Shown here: in pieces, positions 52,999-61,614 of the stretch | How the letters are laid out: every line of letters begins with the position of its first letter | Numbering within the stretch: position 1 is the first letter of the stretch | NCBI GenBank assembly: GCA_041744575.1 | Contig: JBGTKP010000031.1 | Span: 124,001 to 188,000, forward strand | Direction: 5' to 3' | Source of the DNA: JTS-RE37 sp041744575 | GTDB lineage: Bacteria > Bacteroidota > Bacteroidia > Flavobacteriales > Flavobacteriaceae | DNA length: 64,000 nt | The notes under the pieces: model-generated | The model's input: only the letters and a program-made list of their open reading frames with translations | The model's database searches: none | What the model was told of the DNA's origin: nothing | Position numbers and translations under genes: made by a program

Positions 52999-54006
52999 TT
53001 AGTCTTCTTTAAAAAATAGTTCAGGGAATACTTCCTGTGGTTCCTTCCCGCTAAAATTAATCAAGATCACGGAAATTAAAAATCCCATCCCATACCCGGC
53101 AAATTGCACCAATACGGCTGGAATTGCCATCACTGCAACACGGACGTCCCGGATATTGACAGAGGCATCGATAAACAGCAATAACAGATATGCCATATAC
53201 AGGTATATGGCCCAAAAGGAACCCAAAATTGCCAGCAGGAGGGCCATCACTAACCCTACACAAAAAAGCAGGGGAAACCAATAGGTAATCCTGGCCGTAC
53301 CGGGATGCCAGTGCGTGAGGATCGGCCTCACCTTTCCGAATTTCATCACCTGCCGGTAAAAAGTTCCCAGGTTAATGCGTCGCTTATGGTAGACCATGGC
53401 ATTTGAAATTAATTTTGTTCTAAAACCCTGTTTCCACAACCTGATGCTCAGGTCCGGATCCTCTCCGGGATGGATCTGACCGAATCCGCCGGTTGCTTCA
53501 AAAGCCTTACGGGAAATACCCATATTAAAACTACGCGGTTGGAATCCTTTACCCGCCAATCGGTTTCCGCGAATACCACCGGTAGTCCAGAGGGAGGTCA
53601 TTGCAAAATTGATGGCCTTTTGGGTGACTGAAAATGATGCATGAGCACTATCCGGCCCACCGAATGCGTCAACGAAATCGGCAGTGAGTGATTGACGTAC
53701 GATTTCAAGATATGCCGGCTGGACCAGACAGTCGGAATCGAGAATAATGAAATAATTTCCATGGGCATGTCGCATTCCGTAATTCCTCGAGGCCCCCGGC
53801 CCGCTATTATTTTTCACAAAATAACGCACTGGGAGGAAATCGATGAATTGATCCACTACTTCCTTACATTCCAACTCAGATCCATCCTCAACAATGATAA
53901 TTTCATAGGTGTGCCTGTAATCCATTGCTGACAGACTCTCCAGCAACTCCTGCACCTCCCCGGGCCTGTTGTAAACCGGGACGATAATTGAAAAATAGAG
54001 GTCCAT
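52999..54006 (-). CDS. glycosyltransferase family 2, membrane associated
   Basis: 335 residues from ATG 54006. GT-A fold: FSIIVPVYNRPGEVQELL, IIIVEDGS, the DxD-type ILDSDC, and GEDPDLSIRLWKQGF. Three C-terminal hydrophobic helices (about 240-310) suggest membrane attachment. It adds a sugar to a polysaccharide or lipid acceptor; donor and acceptor are not inferable. The frame opens at 54033. It lies close behind the fabI terminator. Confidence 0.88.
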   Translation of the reverse strand: MDLYFSIIVPVYNRPGEVQELLESLSAMDYRHTYEIIIVEDGSELECKEVVDQFIDFLPVRYFVKNNSGPGASRNYGMRHAHGNYFIILDSDCLVQPAYLEIVRQSLTADFVDAFGGPDSAHASFSVTQKAINFAMTSLWTTGGIRGNRLAGKGFQPRSFNMGISRKAFEATGGFGQIHPGEDPDLSIRLWKQGFRTKLISNAMVYHKRRINLGTFYRQVMKFGKVRPILTHWHPGTARITYWFPLLFCVGLVMALLLAILGSFWAIYLYMAYLLLLFIDASVNIRDVRVAVMAIPAVLVQFAGYGMGFLISVILINFSGKEPQEVFPELFFKED

Positions 54007-54024
54007 GGTAGTTATATAAAAGAT

Positions 54025-54054
54025 AAAAGCCATTCCCCGCAGCGAATGGCTTTT
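54025..54054 (-). terminator. terminator after fabI
   Basis: On the minus strand a stem AAAAGCCATTC paired with GAATGGCTTTT over an eight-base loop, then ATCTTTT. It separates fabI from the glycosyltransferase gene, with only 18 bases before that gene starts. Confidence 0.65.
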
Positions 54055-54071
54055 TCAATTTTTTCTCTTGC

Positions 54072-54884
54072 TCATTCAGAAAAGCGTTCAATAATCTCCT
54101 GACTAACCCCCGTTGAGGAAAAACCGCCATCGTGAAATAGGTTTTGCATTGTCACTTTTCTTGTCAGATCGGAAAAGAGGCTCACCGTATAATCGGCACA
54201 ATCCACGGCCGTAGCATTACCCAAAGGGGACATTTTCTCTGCGTAGCTGATAAAGCCTCCGAACCCCTTCACTCCCTGTCCGGCGGTGGTGGGGGTTGGG
54301 GATTGGGAAATGGTATTCACACGTACCTTTTTTTCCTTTCCAAAGAAATATCCAAAACTGCGTGCGACCGATTCCAGATAGGCTTTATTGTCTGCCATAT
54401 CATTGTAATCGGGAAAAGTACGTTGCGCTGCCATGTAGGTCAGGGCTACAATACTGCCCCATGCATTCATGGCATCGGCCTTATAAAGCGTCTGCAGCAC
54501 TTTATGGAAGGAGAGCGCCGAGATGTCCCAGCCTTTTGCAGTGAAATCATACTTCTCATCCGTGTAATGACGCCCCTTTCTCACATTCACTGACATCCCT
54601 ATCGAATGCAATACAAAATCGAGTTTGCCTCCTAATTTATCCATTGCCCCGGCGACAAGCGCGGTCAGATCTTCTTCACTGGTGGCATCCGCCGGAATAA
54701 TTTCAGAGCCTGTTTTTTCTGCCAGCTCGTTTATCTGCCCCATCCTCATGGCAATAGGTGCATTGGTCAGAATAAAACGACCCCCTTCTTCGTGAACTCT
54801 TTCTGCGGTTTTCCACGCGATGGAATTGGGGTCCAGGGCACCAAAAATAATTCCCTTTTTCCCTTGTAGTAGATTATATGCCAT
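54072..54884 (-). CDS. fabI: enoyl-[acyl-carrier-protein] reductase, FabI type
   Basis: 270 residues from ATG 54884. Reduces the trans-2-enoyl-ACP in the last step of fatty-acid elongation. GIIFGALDPNSIAWKTAE is the FabI-type cofactor loop, and the catalytic YNDMADNK (Tyr followed by Lys seven residues later) matches the FabI YxxxxxxK spacing. The C terminus reads SQSPTPTTAGQGVKGFGGF. The ATG sits two bases after the -7 element, so the message may be leaderless. The frame opens at 54914, but the promoter layout excludes that start. Confidence 0.93.
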   Translation of the reverse strand: MAYNLLQGKKGIIFGALDPNSIAWKTAERVHEEGGRFILTNAPIAMRMGQINELAEKTGSEIIPADATSEEDLTALVAGAMDKLGGKLDFVLHSIGMSVNVRKGRHYTDEKYDFTAKGWDISALSFHKVLQTLYKADAMNAWGSIVALTYMAAQRTFPDYNDMADNKAYLESVARSFGYFFGKEKKVRVNTISQSPTPTTAGQGVKGFGGFISYAEKMSPLGNATAVDCADYTVSLFSDLTRKVTMQNLFHDGGFSSTGVSQEIIERFSE

Positions 54885-54886
54885 AA

Positions 54887-54915
54887 CAAAAATATTCTGA
54901 GATGTCTCGGCCAAA
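54887..54915 (-). promoter_or_regulatory. promoter of fabI, placed directly at the start codon
   Basis: On the minus strand TTTG (54915-54912), a 17-base spacer and TATTTTTG (54894-54887), both perfect. Only AA separates the -7 element from ATG 54884, so transcription would start at or very near the A of the start codon. Confidence 0.7.
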
Positions 54916-55021
54916 GATATTTAAAAAAAAACGAAACCCCGGTAAGTCAGTGGTGAATCCGGGGGTAGAAGAACGGGTTCATTTTTATTGATGATATCCG
55001 GCTATGGCGTGAAGCGGAATT

Positions 55022-56674
55022 TCAATTCAGTAATTCCCTCGCATGGGCCAGAGCGGCATCGGATAGTGATTTGCCTCCCAACATGCCAGCCAGTTCGACT
55101 ACCCGCTCGTCTGGGGCAAGTAATTTCATTTTCGTATGCGTCCGTTTTTTATCATCTTCCTTGAATACCTTAAAATGATGGATTCCTTTAGAGGCCACCT
55201 GGGGTAAATGGGTAATGGCAAACACCTGAATATTGCTGCTCATTCCGAGCATAATATCGGCCATCCGGTTGGATATTTCACCGGAAACTCCCGAATCAAT
55301 TTCATCAAACATGATGGTTGGAAGGTGTTCGAATTGAGCTAATAACGATTTGATGACGAGCATGATACGGGACAGCTCCCCCCCCGAGGCAACTTTTTTA
55401 AGTTCTCCGAAGTCAGTTCCCTTATTGGCGGAAAAAAGAAATATCAGTTCATCTCTTCCCTGGGCATTGAACCTTCCGGCGTCCCTGATTTCGATCTCAA
55501 AAGATGCATTGGGAATTCCCAAAGCCGCCAGATCCGATTCCAGCCTCTCTTTTAACCCTGGCAAAACTGCTTTCCTGTCCCGACTTAATTCTGCGGCCGT
55601 CTGCATCAGTACATCTTCCTGCTTTGCAAGCAAATCTTCCTTGATCTTTATTTCCAGAGACAGATGCTCTGTGCCGCTAATTTTTTGAGCGAGCGCCTCT
55701 TTAATGCTGAGGAGCTCCCTGACATCTCCAGCCCCATGCTTTTTTTTGAGGTCATGCAGAGACTGTAACCGGTTGTTCGCCATTTCCAGGGCAGAAGGAT
55801 CAGGCTCGACATGCTCCTTCATAGCATGTAAATCGGTAGCCATATCCTCCAGTTCAATCCACACCGCCGAAATCCGCTGATGCCAGGTATGATAGGTGGT
55901 CCCCCAGGGTACTAATTTTCCAAAGCCCTGTTTTATTTCTGCCAGCGTCTGAAGGATACCCGTCTGTTCATCATTCATCCTCTGATCGGCTCTGGACAAT
56001 TGTTCCAGGATCTGTTCTACGTTGTTCAGTTGCTCAAACCGTTCTTCCAGCTCCTCCTCCATCCCGTCCTTCAGCGGAAATGCTTCAAGTTCATTCCAGA
56101 GGTGGGCGTTATAATCCTGCTCTTTTAAAGCATTTGTCTCAAGATTTCTCAGGGAATCGAGCTCGTGTTTGGTTTTGTGATATGCCTCCAGCTGCTTTTG
56201 GTAAGAACCCCGTTTTACGGAAGCGGATGCCAGGGCGTCTACTACCCTCATTTGAAACTCATTCTCGGTAAGTTGAAGGGTTTCATGTTGAGAATGAACG
56301 TCAATCAACCGGCTTCCCAATTGTGAAAGTACATCAAGGGTGACAGGGGAATCATTTACAAAGGCTCTGGATTTGCCTCCTGGGTGGATCTCCCGCCTTA
56401 TGATGGTATGGGGATCGTAATCCAGGTCATTCAGGCTGAAAAAGGATACAAGTTCATAATTTTGAATGTCGAACTCCGCTTCAATCAGGCATTTTCGCTC
56501 CTTGTCCCGAAGAGAGGACATATCTGCCCGCTTTCCCAGTACCAGTGATAATCCACCAAGCAGAATCGATTTTCCGGCACCTGTTTCTCCCGTTATGGTT
56601 GTAAAACCCGGACCGAAGGCAACCGTCAGGTCATCGATCAGGGCATAATTCTTAATGGACAGATGGGCGAGCAC
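55022..56674 (-). CDS. recN: DNA repair protein RecN
   Basis: 550 residues, an SMC-like ATPase in double-strand break repair. Walker A TGETGAGKSILL at the N terminus, long coiled-coil arms between about 155 and 380, the ABC-like signature VASGGELSRIMLVIK and Walker B TIMFDEIDSG, IQVFAITHLPQVAS near the C terminus. All expected motifs are intact. It is the last gene of the bamD-rpoZ-coaBC-DUF4835 run, 58 bases beyond it. Confidence 0.96.
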   Translation of the reverse strand: MLAHLSIKNYALIDDLTVAFGPGFTTITGETGAGKSILLGGLSLVLGKRADMSSLRDKERKCLIEAEFDIQNYELVSFFSLNDLDYDPHTIIRREIHPGGKSRAFVNDSPVTLDVLSQLGSRLIDVHSQHETLQLTENEFQMRVVDALASASVKRGSYQKQLEAYHKTKHELDSLRNLETNALKEQDYNAHLWNELEAFPLKDGMEEELEERFEQLNNVEQILEQLSRADQRMNDEQTGILQTLAEIKQGFGKLVPWGTTYHTWHQRISAVWIELEDMATDLHAMKEHVEPDPSALEMANNRLQSLHDLKKKHGAGDVRELLSIKEALAQKISGTEHLSLEIKIKEDLLAKQEDVLMQTAAELSRDRKAVLPGLKERLESDLAALGIPNASFEIEIRDAGRFNAQGRDELIFLFSANKGTDFGELKKVASGGELSRIMLVIKSLLAQFEHLPTIMFDEIDSGVSGEISNRMADIMLGMSSNIQVFAITHLPQVASKGIHHFKVFKEDDKKRTHTKMKLLAPDERVVELAGMLGGKSLSDAALAHARELLN

Positions 56675-56732
56675 AATCTAGGAACTGGATTAATATCGTA
56701 AAGATAAAGGGAAGAAATGTAAAAAGAGAGCT

Positions 56733-57626
56733 CTAATATTTTATTTCATTCCAGGTGCCTGAATAAAATGGTGCCACCCTGTTCAGGGTTTCCTTGAGCT
56801 GCACGATATCGATCTTCGGGCCATCGGAGAATATACTCTGGATCTCTTCGGATTTTGCATCAAAAAAAGTCTGGATAAGAAAGGCGTTCGGGCGTCTTTT
56901 TATCAGTGTTTCAAACAAACGCATGGAACCTGCGATCACCTGCTTCCCCGTACTGTTGTTGTCCCCGAGAATATCGAGACCTTTGCGATGGTAATTGTAC
57001 ATGGCTATGCGGTATTCCCGAAACGTATTTGATAACAGATTGTCCACCAGTTCAAACCTTGTCCTGTTATCGGAGGAAGACTGGCTCCAGCCGGTAAAGC
57101 CGCTGCCCTGTGCCTGAGTGACAATTCGCTGGGCCATCCTGTAAAATTCGGAACCACCTTCAAGGGCAAAAGTATCCGCATCCAGTCCAAGCATAATATA
57201 TACATAATAGGATATTACTCCTACCAGATTGGAATCAAAAGAGTTTTCATTAAATATTAGTGGCTGAAATTCTATGTATTCAAAATTAAACTGGTCGTCC
57301 TTGTAATTAAATACGGAACTTTCATAGGAAGTATTAAAGACAGGCCTGGACGATTGTAACTGAATGGATGCCCCAAAGCGATTCGATTCGTATTCGGTGA
57401 CCGTAATGAACATACGGCAGTTCAGCCTCTCATTTTCTTTGCATGCGCGGTTGGTCCAGACGTTTTTATTTACAAAATCATTGAGGGAGCGTTCAAGGGT
57501 TTTAAATATCTGCTGATTGGTCTGGCTGACCTGATCTGCATTGACCGTAACCGTACAGGTGAGTTCCTGAGCCGAAAGAACGGAACCAGAGAAGAGAAAG
57601 AAAAAGGATAGCCAGAGGTTACGCAT
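56733..57626 (-). CDS. secreted DUF4835 protein
   Basis: 297 residues from ATG 57626, with a signal peptide (LSFFFLFSGSVLSAQ). The mature part begins ELTCTVTVNADQVSQTNQQI and contains SRPVFNTSYESSVFN, FDSNLVGVISYYVYIMLGLDADTF and TRFELVDNLLSNTFREYRIAMYNYH. DUF4835 is conserved between coaBC and recN in Flavobacteriaceae; its function is unknown. The start overlaps the coaBC stop by eight bases, so it is translated from the same message. Confidence 0.85.
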   Translation of the reverse strand: MRNLWLSFFFLFSGSVLSAQELTCTVTVNADQVSQTNQQIFKTLERSLNDFVNKNVWTNRACKENERLNCRMFITVTEYESNRFGASIQLQSSRPVFNTSYESSVFNYKDDQFNFEYIEFQPLIFNENSFDSNLVGVISYYVYIMLGLDADTFALEGGSEFYRMAQRIVTQAQGSGFTGWSQSSSDNRTRFELVDNLLSNTFREYRIAMYNYHRKGLDILGDNNSTGKQVIAGSMRLFETLIKRRPNAFLIQTFFDAKSEEIQSIFSDGPKIDIVQLKETLNRVAPFYSGTWNEIKY

Positions 57627-58824
57627 GGTACCTGTCAATGATTTCGTTCCAAATATCCGCCGCAACGGCGGCTTTGTTCTTAAGTTCAAACGTTGTTATG
57701 GCTAAATTCTTATCAATAAATGAAATTTTATTAGTGTCCGGGCCAAAACCCGCACCTTTGTCTTTCAGAGAGTTCATTACGATCGCATCCAGATTTTTTT
57801 TGTGAATCTTACGCTTTGCATTTTCAATCTCATTATCCGTTTCCAGCGCAAATCCGACCAGGAATTGCCGGCTTTTCATGGATCCGAGATGATAGAGGAT
57901 GTCCGTGGTTTTAGTGAGTTCGAGTGTTAGGTGGTCCTCATCCTTTTTAATTTTGCTTTCTGCGGGATGCGAGGCTTTATAGTCAGCCACGGCCGCCGCG
58001 CAGATGACGATATCCATCTCAGGGAATCTTTGGCCTGCCTCGGTCATCATCTCATCGGCCGTAGTTACCGGCACTATGGATACGGAAGGGTGTTGCAATT
58101 CCTCGGCAGTAGGGCCCGTTATCAAGAAGACCTCGGCTCCCAGATCAGCAGCTCTCTTTGCAAGCTCAAATCCCATCTTTCCCGTGGAGTGATTGCCAAT
58201 AAACCTTACCGGATCAATCGCCTCATAGGTAGGGCCTGCGGTGATGAGCACCCTCTTTCCGGCCAACGGCAGGTTCTGTCCAATGTGGTCCTGCACCTGT
58301 TGCAGAATTTCTTCAGGTTCCGCCATCCTTCCTTCTCCAAAAAGCCCGCTGGCAAGTTCACCAGTGCCTGGCGGAATCAGGATATGCCCATACTCCTGCA
58401 AGGTTTTCAGGGAAGCCTGCGTAGCGGTATGCTTAAACATGTCGAGATCCATGGCAGGTGCGAAAAAAACCGGACATCTGGCAGAGAGGTACACTGCGAG
58501 CAACAGGTTGTCACAACTGCCCGCCGCCATTTTTGAAAGTGTATTTGCCGTTGCGGGAGCAATGATCATCAGGTCGGCCCAGATACCCAGATCCACGTGG
58601 TTGTTCCATTGAACCTTTTCCTCGTCTTCCTCCACGAAACTGGTCAATGCCGGGTTCCCTGACAGTACGGAGAGCGTCAGTGGGGAAACAAAGGAGCCGG
58701 CGCTTTCGGTTAAAATAACTTTAACTTCGGCGCCGGCTTTTATCAATAGGCGTACGAGAAAGGTGGTTTTATATGCGGCAATTCCTCCGGAAATGCCCAA
58801 CAACACCTTCTTTCCGTTCAACAT
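57619..58824 (-). CDS. coaBC: bifunctional CoaBC
   Basis: 401 residues. N-terminal CoaC (4'-phosphopantothenoylcysteine decarboxylase, flavoprotein: LLGISGGIAAYKTTFL, with the Cys in GSCDNLL) followed by CoaB (phosphopantothenate-cysteine ligase: GPTYEAIDPVRFIGNHSTGKMGFELAKRA). Performs two steps of coenzyme A synthesis. It starts one base past the rpoZ stop and overlaps the DUF4835 gene. The frame opens at 58869 but ATG 58824 is the family start. Confidence 0.95.
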   Translation of the reverse strand: MLNGKKVLLGISGGIAAYKTTFLVRLLIKAGAEVKVILTESAGSFVSPLTLSVLSGNPALTSFVEEDEEKVQWNNHVDLGIWADLMIIAPATANTLSKMAAGSCDNLLLAVYLSARCPVFFAPAMDLDMFKHTATQASLKTLQEYGHILIPPGTGELASGLFGEGRMAEPEEILQQVQDHIGQNLPLAGKRVLITAGPTYEAIDPVRFIGNHSTGKMGFELAKRAADLGAEVFLITGPTAEELQHPSVSIVPVTTADEMMTEAGQRFPEMDIVICAAAVADYKASHPAESKIKKDEDHLTLELTKTTDILYHLGSMKSRQFLVGFALETDNEIENAKRKIHKKNLDAIVMNSLKDKGAGFGPDTNKISFIDKNLAITTFELKNKAAVAADIWNEIIDRYHA

Positions 58825-58825
58825 A

Positions 58826-59155
58826 TTACTGCTGGTCTTTCTCGGTATTCCTGTAGTATATTTTATCATCCAACCACTCCATTACGGCCAAAGCATGTGG
58901 TTTTGGAAGTTTTTCATAGAATTTGGAAACCTCAATTTGTTCCTTATTTTCAAATACTTCTTCCAAACTGTCACTGTAGGTTGCAAATTCCTCCAGCTTT
59001 TCCAAAAGTTCTTTTTTGATCTCCGAATTGATCTGGATGGCGCGTTTTGCTGCAATAGATATTGCTTCATAAATGTTCCCTGTCTTCTCGTCAAATTCGT
59101 TTCTGTTGACAGTTACTGTAGATACAGGGGCTTTAGAGTTCTTAAGATCGCTCAT
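58826..59155 (-). CDS. rpoZ: RNA polymerase omega subunit
   Basis: 109 residues. The omega core, here TGNIYEAISIAAKRAIQINS, is preceded by a short conserved N terminus and followed by a charged tail. The motif follows Bacteroidota omega sequences rather than the E. coli wording. It lies between bamD (four bases upstream) and coaBC (one base downstream), the common flavobacterial order. Confidence 0.85.
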   Translation of the reverse strand: MSDLKNSKAPVSTVTVNRNEFDEKTGNIYEAISIAAKRAIQINSEIKKELLEKLEEFATYSDSLEEVFENKEQIEVSKFYEKLPKPHALAVMEWLDDKIYYRNTEKDQQ

Positions 59156-59159
59156 AGAA

Positions 59160-59990
59160 TCATTTTGATATGTTATTTTCAGGAGTAATTTCGCTCAATT
59201 GCTTATTCACTTTTTCCGCCAGACTTCCGGCTTCCCTGGCATATTTTGTCTCAGGGTAATACTTCATCAGATTATCATAGGAAGCCTTTGCATCCAGTAA
59301 ACGTTCCTTCTTCCTGTTTAGGGTGCTGTTCAGCGCCAGATTGGTCGTTGCTTCCACTTTCAGATAAAAGGCATCCTCTCTGTAGATGGATCCGGGATTT
59401 TCAGAGATAAAATTGTCGAGCGCCTCAATGGCGGATACATTGTAGTCCAGGATATAGGATTTCCCCAGACGTGTATATTGCTTGGCAATTTCAAAAGCCT
59501 TGCGCTCTTTTTTAGTGGTCAGTTCCTGTGCCATACTATTGGCTTCGGCCATAAATTCAGATTCCGGATACGTGTTGATAAACGATTGTAATTTTGCAAG
59601 CGCCTTGTCTGTATCCGTCTGATCCAGGGAATAGACCGGGGAAAGTTTGTAATAGCTCTTCGCTCCCAAAAAAGCAGCCTCAATGGCTTTATCGCTCTTG
59701 GGATAAGATTTCAGGAAACGTTCAAACTGATATCCTGCAAAATTATAATCTTCGATTTTGTAATAGGAACTTGCCAGGAAATACATGACCCTTTCCCCCT
59801 GAGGCTTGCCCGCATATTTAGGTCCTATTTGCTCAAAAAGGCGGTTGGCCCTGCGGAAATCTCCTTCCTCATACAATTTTTCAGCAAGTTCATATTTCTT
59901 GTTAACATCCTCATTTTTAAGTACTTTCTGATACTCATTGCACGACATTAACAGCACTCCGGCCGCCAGAAACAGGATAATACGCCTCAT
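59160..59990 (-). CDS. bamD: outer membrane assembly lipoprotein BamD
   Basis: 276 residues from ATG 59990, or 280 from ATG 60002. The lipoprotein signal ends LLMSCNE. The TPR-like repeats of BamD are visible: YELAEKLYEEGDFRRANRLFEQI, YFLASSYYKIEDYNFAGYQFERFLKSYPKSD and LQSFINTYPESEFMAEANSM. It is a component of the BAM complex that inserts beta barrels in the outer membrane. It leads the bamD-rpoZ-coaBC-DUF4835 unit. With transcription starting near 60002, the internal ATG 59990 would give a leader of about 12 bases; the first ATG would be leaderless. Confidence 0.88.
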   Translation of the reverse strand: MRRIILFLAAGVLLMSCNEYQKVLKNEDVNKKYELAEKLYEEGDFRRANRLFEQIGPKYAGKPQGERVMYFLASSYYKIEDYNFAGYQFERFLKSYPKSDKAIEAAFLGAKSYYKLSPVYSLDQTDTDKALAKLQSFINTYPESEFMAEANSMAQELTTKKERKAFEIAKQYTRLGKSYILDYNVSAIEALDNFISENPGSIYREDAFYLKVEATTNLALNSTLNRKKERLLDAKASYDNLMKYYPETKYAREAGSLAEKVNKQLSEITPENNISK

Positions 59991-60006
59991 TTTAAAAAAC
60001 ATTTTG

Positions 60007-60037
60007 CAAAATTAGGGATAATTGCCGGATTTACAAA
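60007..60037 (-). promoter_or_regulatory. promoter of the bamD operon
   Basis: On the minus strand a perfect TTTG (60037-60034), a 19-base spacer and a perfect TAATTTTG (60014-60007). The first ATG of the bamD frame follows four bases later. The most complete promoter match in the window. Confidence 0.8.
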
Positions 60038-60121
60038 GAATTTTACACCCCTTACAATCAGACTCCGCCCGGAAAGCTCCGTCTCCGGCCGCTGTCACTT
60101 CCATGACATTGTTTAACATGC

Positions 60122-61012
60122 TCAGGCATGGATTCCCGAAAAGGAGTTCATAAATCCTGCTATTTGATTTTTAAGTTGGGAAGACGCCTCCACCAGCGGT
60201 AGTCGGACCGCAGCACCTGAAAGTCCCAAATACTCAAAAATGGCCTTGATCCCGGCAGGGTTACCTTCACGGAAGATCAGGTCCATTCCCGGCAAAAGAT
60301 CCTTTTCAAGGGCATCTGCTTTTTTGAGGTCACCGTCCAATGCCGTCCGAATCATTTGCCCATATTGCACCGGTAATCCCTGGCCCAGAACGGAGATTAC
60401 CCCTATGCCACCGGCTTTGATCGTCGACACGGCGGTGAAATCGTCACCGGAAATCACGTCAAAATCGTCGGGAGCCGAAGCTATAATGGTGCTGATCTGT
60501 TCCATATTTCCGGACGCTTCCTTGATTCCCTGAATATTCCAGCAGTCACGGGCAAGACGTATCACCGTTTCCGGCAGGATATTACTCCCTGTCCGGGATG
60601 GAACATTATAGAGAATCAGCGGCTTATCAGTGCGGGCAGCCAGGTATTTAAAATGCTGGTAAATACCCTCCTGTGTGGGTTTGTTGTAATAAGGCGAGAC
60701 AGAAAGAATGGCTGCAAATGGTGTGAGGTCCATAGTGTCCAGCACCTCCCCCAACTGCACAGTATCATTTCCCCCGATTCCGATCACAAGCGGTAAATTG
60801 CCTGCATTCTCCGAAATTACCGTTCGCAGGATGAGTTCCTTTTCGGCAGGGCGCAGTGTGACGACTTCCGCGGTCGTACCCAGAGCGACCAGATAATCGA
60901 CTCCGCCATCAATGCAATGCCTGATAACACGTCTCAAGGAGGATTCATCCACAGACCCATCAACCCCGAAAGGGGTGACCAATGCCACACCGGTGCCATG
61001 TAAGTGCTTCAT
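60122..61012 (-). CDS. dapA: 4-hydroxy-tetrahydrodipicolinate synthase
   Basis: 296 residues. Condenses pyruvate with aspartate semialdehyde in lysine and diaminopimelate synthesis. Motifs: GVALVTPFGVDGSVDESSLR, GTTAEVVTL, SPYYNKPTQEG, the catalytic Tyr in YNVPSRTG and the Schiff-base Lys in GIKEASGN, plus SGDDFTAVS. It overlaps the upstream gene by four bases. No good terminator hairpin was seen in the 119 bases after it. Confidence 0.96.
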   Translation of the reverse strand: MKHLHGTGVALVTPFGVDGSVDESSLRRVIRHCIDGGVDYLVALGTTAEVVTLRPAEKELILRTVISENAGNLPLVIGIGGNDTVQLGEVLDTMDLTPFAAILSVSPYYNKPTQEGIYQHFKYLAARTDKPLILYNVPSRTGSNILPETVIRLARDCWNIQGIKEASGNMEQISTIIASAPDDFDVISGDDFTAVSTIKAGGIGVISVLGQGLPVQYGQMIRTALDGDLKKADALEKDLLPGMDLIFREGNPAGIKAIFEYLGLSGAAVRLPLVEASSQLKNQIAGFMNSFSGIHA

Positions 61013-61548
61013 GCCTGAATTTCATTCAGAACCTTCAGATATTTCTTCAGTTCCATTTTAAAAATTTTAAAGTCCTGCAGGGATGCGTCCATTATAAGGT
61101 CGTTATACATTATATCCACCTCTGAAAATCCAACATTGATCCTGGCCTTGGTTCTGATGGTCATCAGCTGCAATAGCAGGTTTTCCTGTGTGTAGTAATT
61201 GACCAGCAGGTCATATTCCCTGCTCAAAAATTCAAGTGCATAGCTATTTTCAATGGTGCCGTTCCACCCAAGATCCTTATCAGAAAATACCGGCGTGGCA
61301 TACGGCGAATTCTTATCATAATAACTTTTATATCCAATGATCTTGACGGCATTGGGGCGCAATTTAAAGTCTTCAATAAATTCATAAAACAATTCCGTTT
61401 TATTGAATTTGTCCATGTCTACAATCACAGCAATTGACCGGATCCCCTGCGACCTCTGAACAGAATTCATGGCGTTTTTCAATTCCTGCCTGAGGTATTT
61501 CTGTCCTGATTTGTACTTAAATTTATCGGTGAGTCCCTTTAAAAACAT
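61009..61548 (-). CDS. DUF6913-like protein of unknown function
   Basis: 179 residues from ATG 61548 (or 181 from ATG 61554). No signal peptide. A Rossmann-like alternation is visible: RSIAVIVDMDKFNK, KIIGYKSYYDKN, and YDLLVNYYTQENLLL with ARINVGFSEVD. I recall it as a Bacteroidota family (DUF6913) that sits next to dapA; its function is unknown. It overlaps dapA by four bases, so the pair is cotranslated. A promoter-like element with an inverted repeat lies directly upstream. Confidence 0.6.
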   Translation of the reverse strand: MFLKGLTDKFKYKSGQKYLRQELKNAMNSVQRSQGIRSIAVIVDMDKFNKTELFYEFIEDFKLRPNAVKIIGYKSYYDKNSPYATPVFSDKDLGWNGTIENSYALEFLSREYDLLVNYYTQENLLLQLMTIRTKARINVGFSEVDIMYNDLIMDASLQDFKIFKMELKKYLKVLNEIQA

Positions 61549-61555
61549 GTACATT

Positions 61556-61573
61556 TACATTTATACAAATGTA
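61556..61573 (-). promoter_or_regulatory. inverted repeat overlapping the -7 element upstream of the DUF6913-dapA unit
   Basis: TACATTT, four bases, AAATGTA form an 18-base near palindrome. The minus strand reads TACATTTG (61573-61566), a perfect TAnnTTTG, inside it. The closest upstream TTG is only 13 bases away. The layout suggests a repressor site on the promoter. Confidence 0.45.
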
Positions 61574-61614
61574 ATTATTATACCTGCAACTCCGATGCTA
61601 AGATATTGCGGAAT

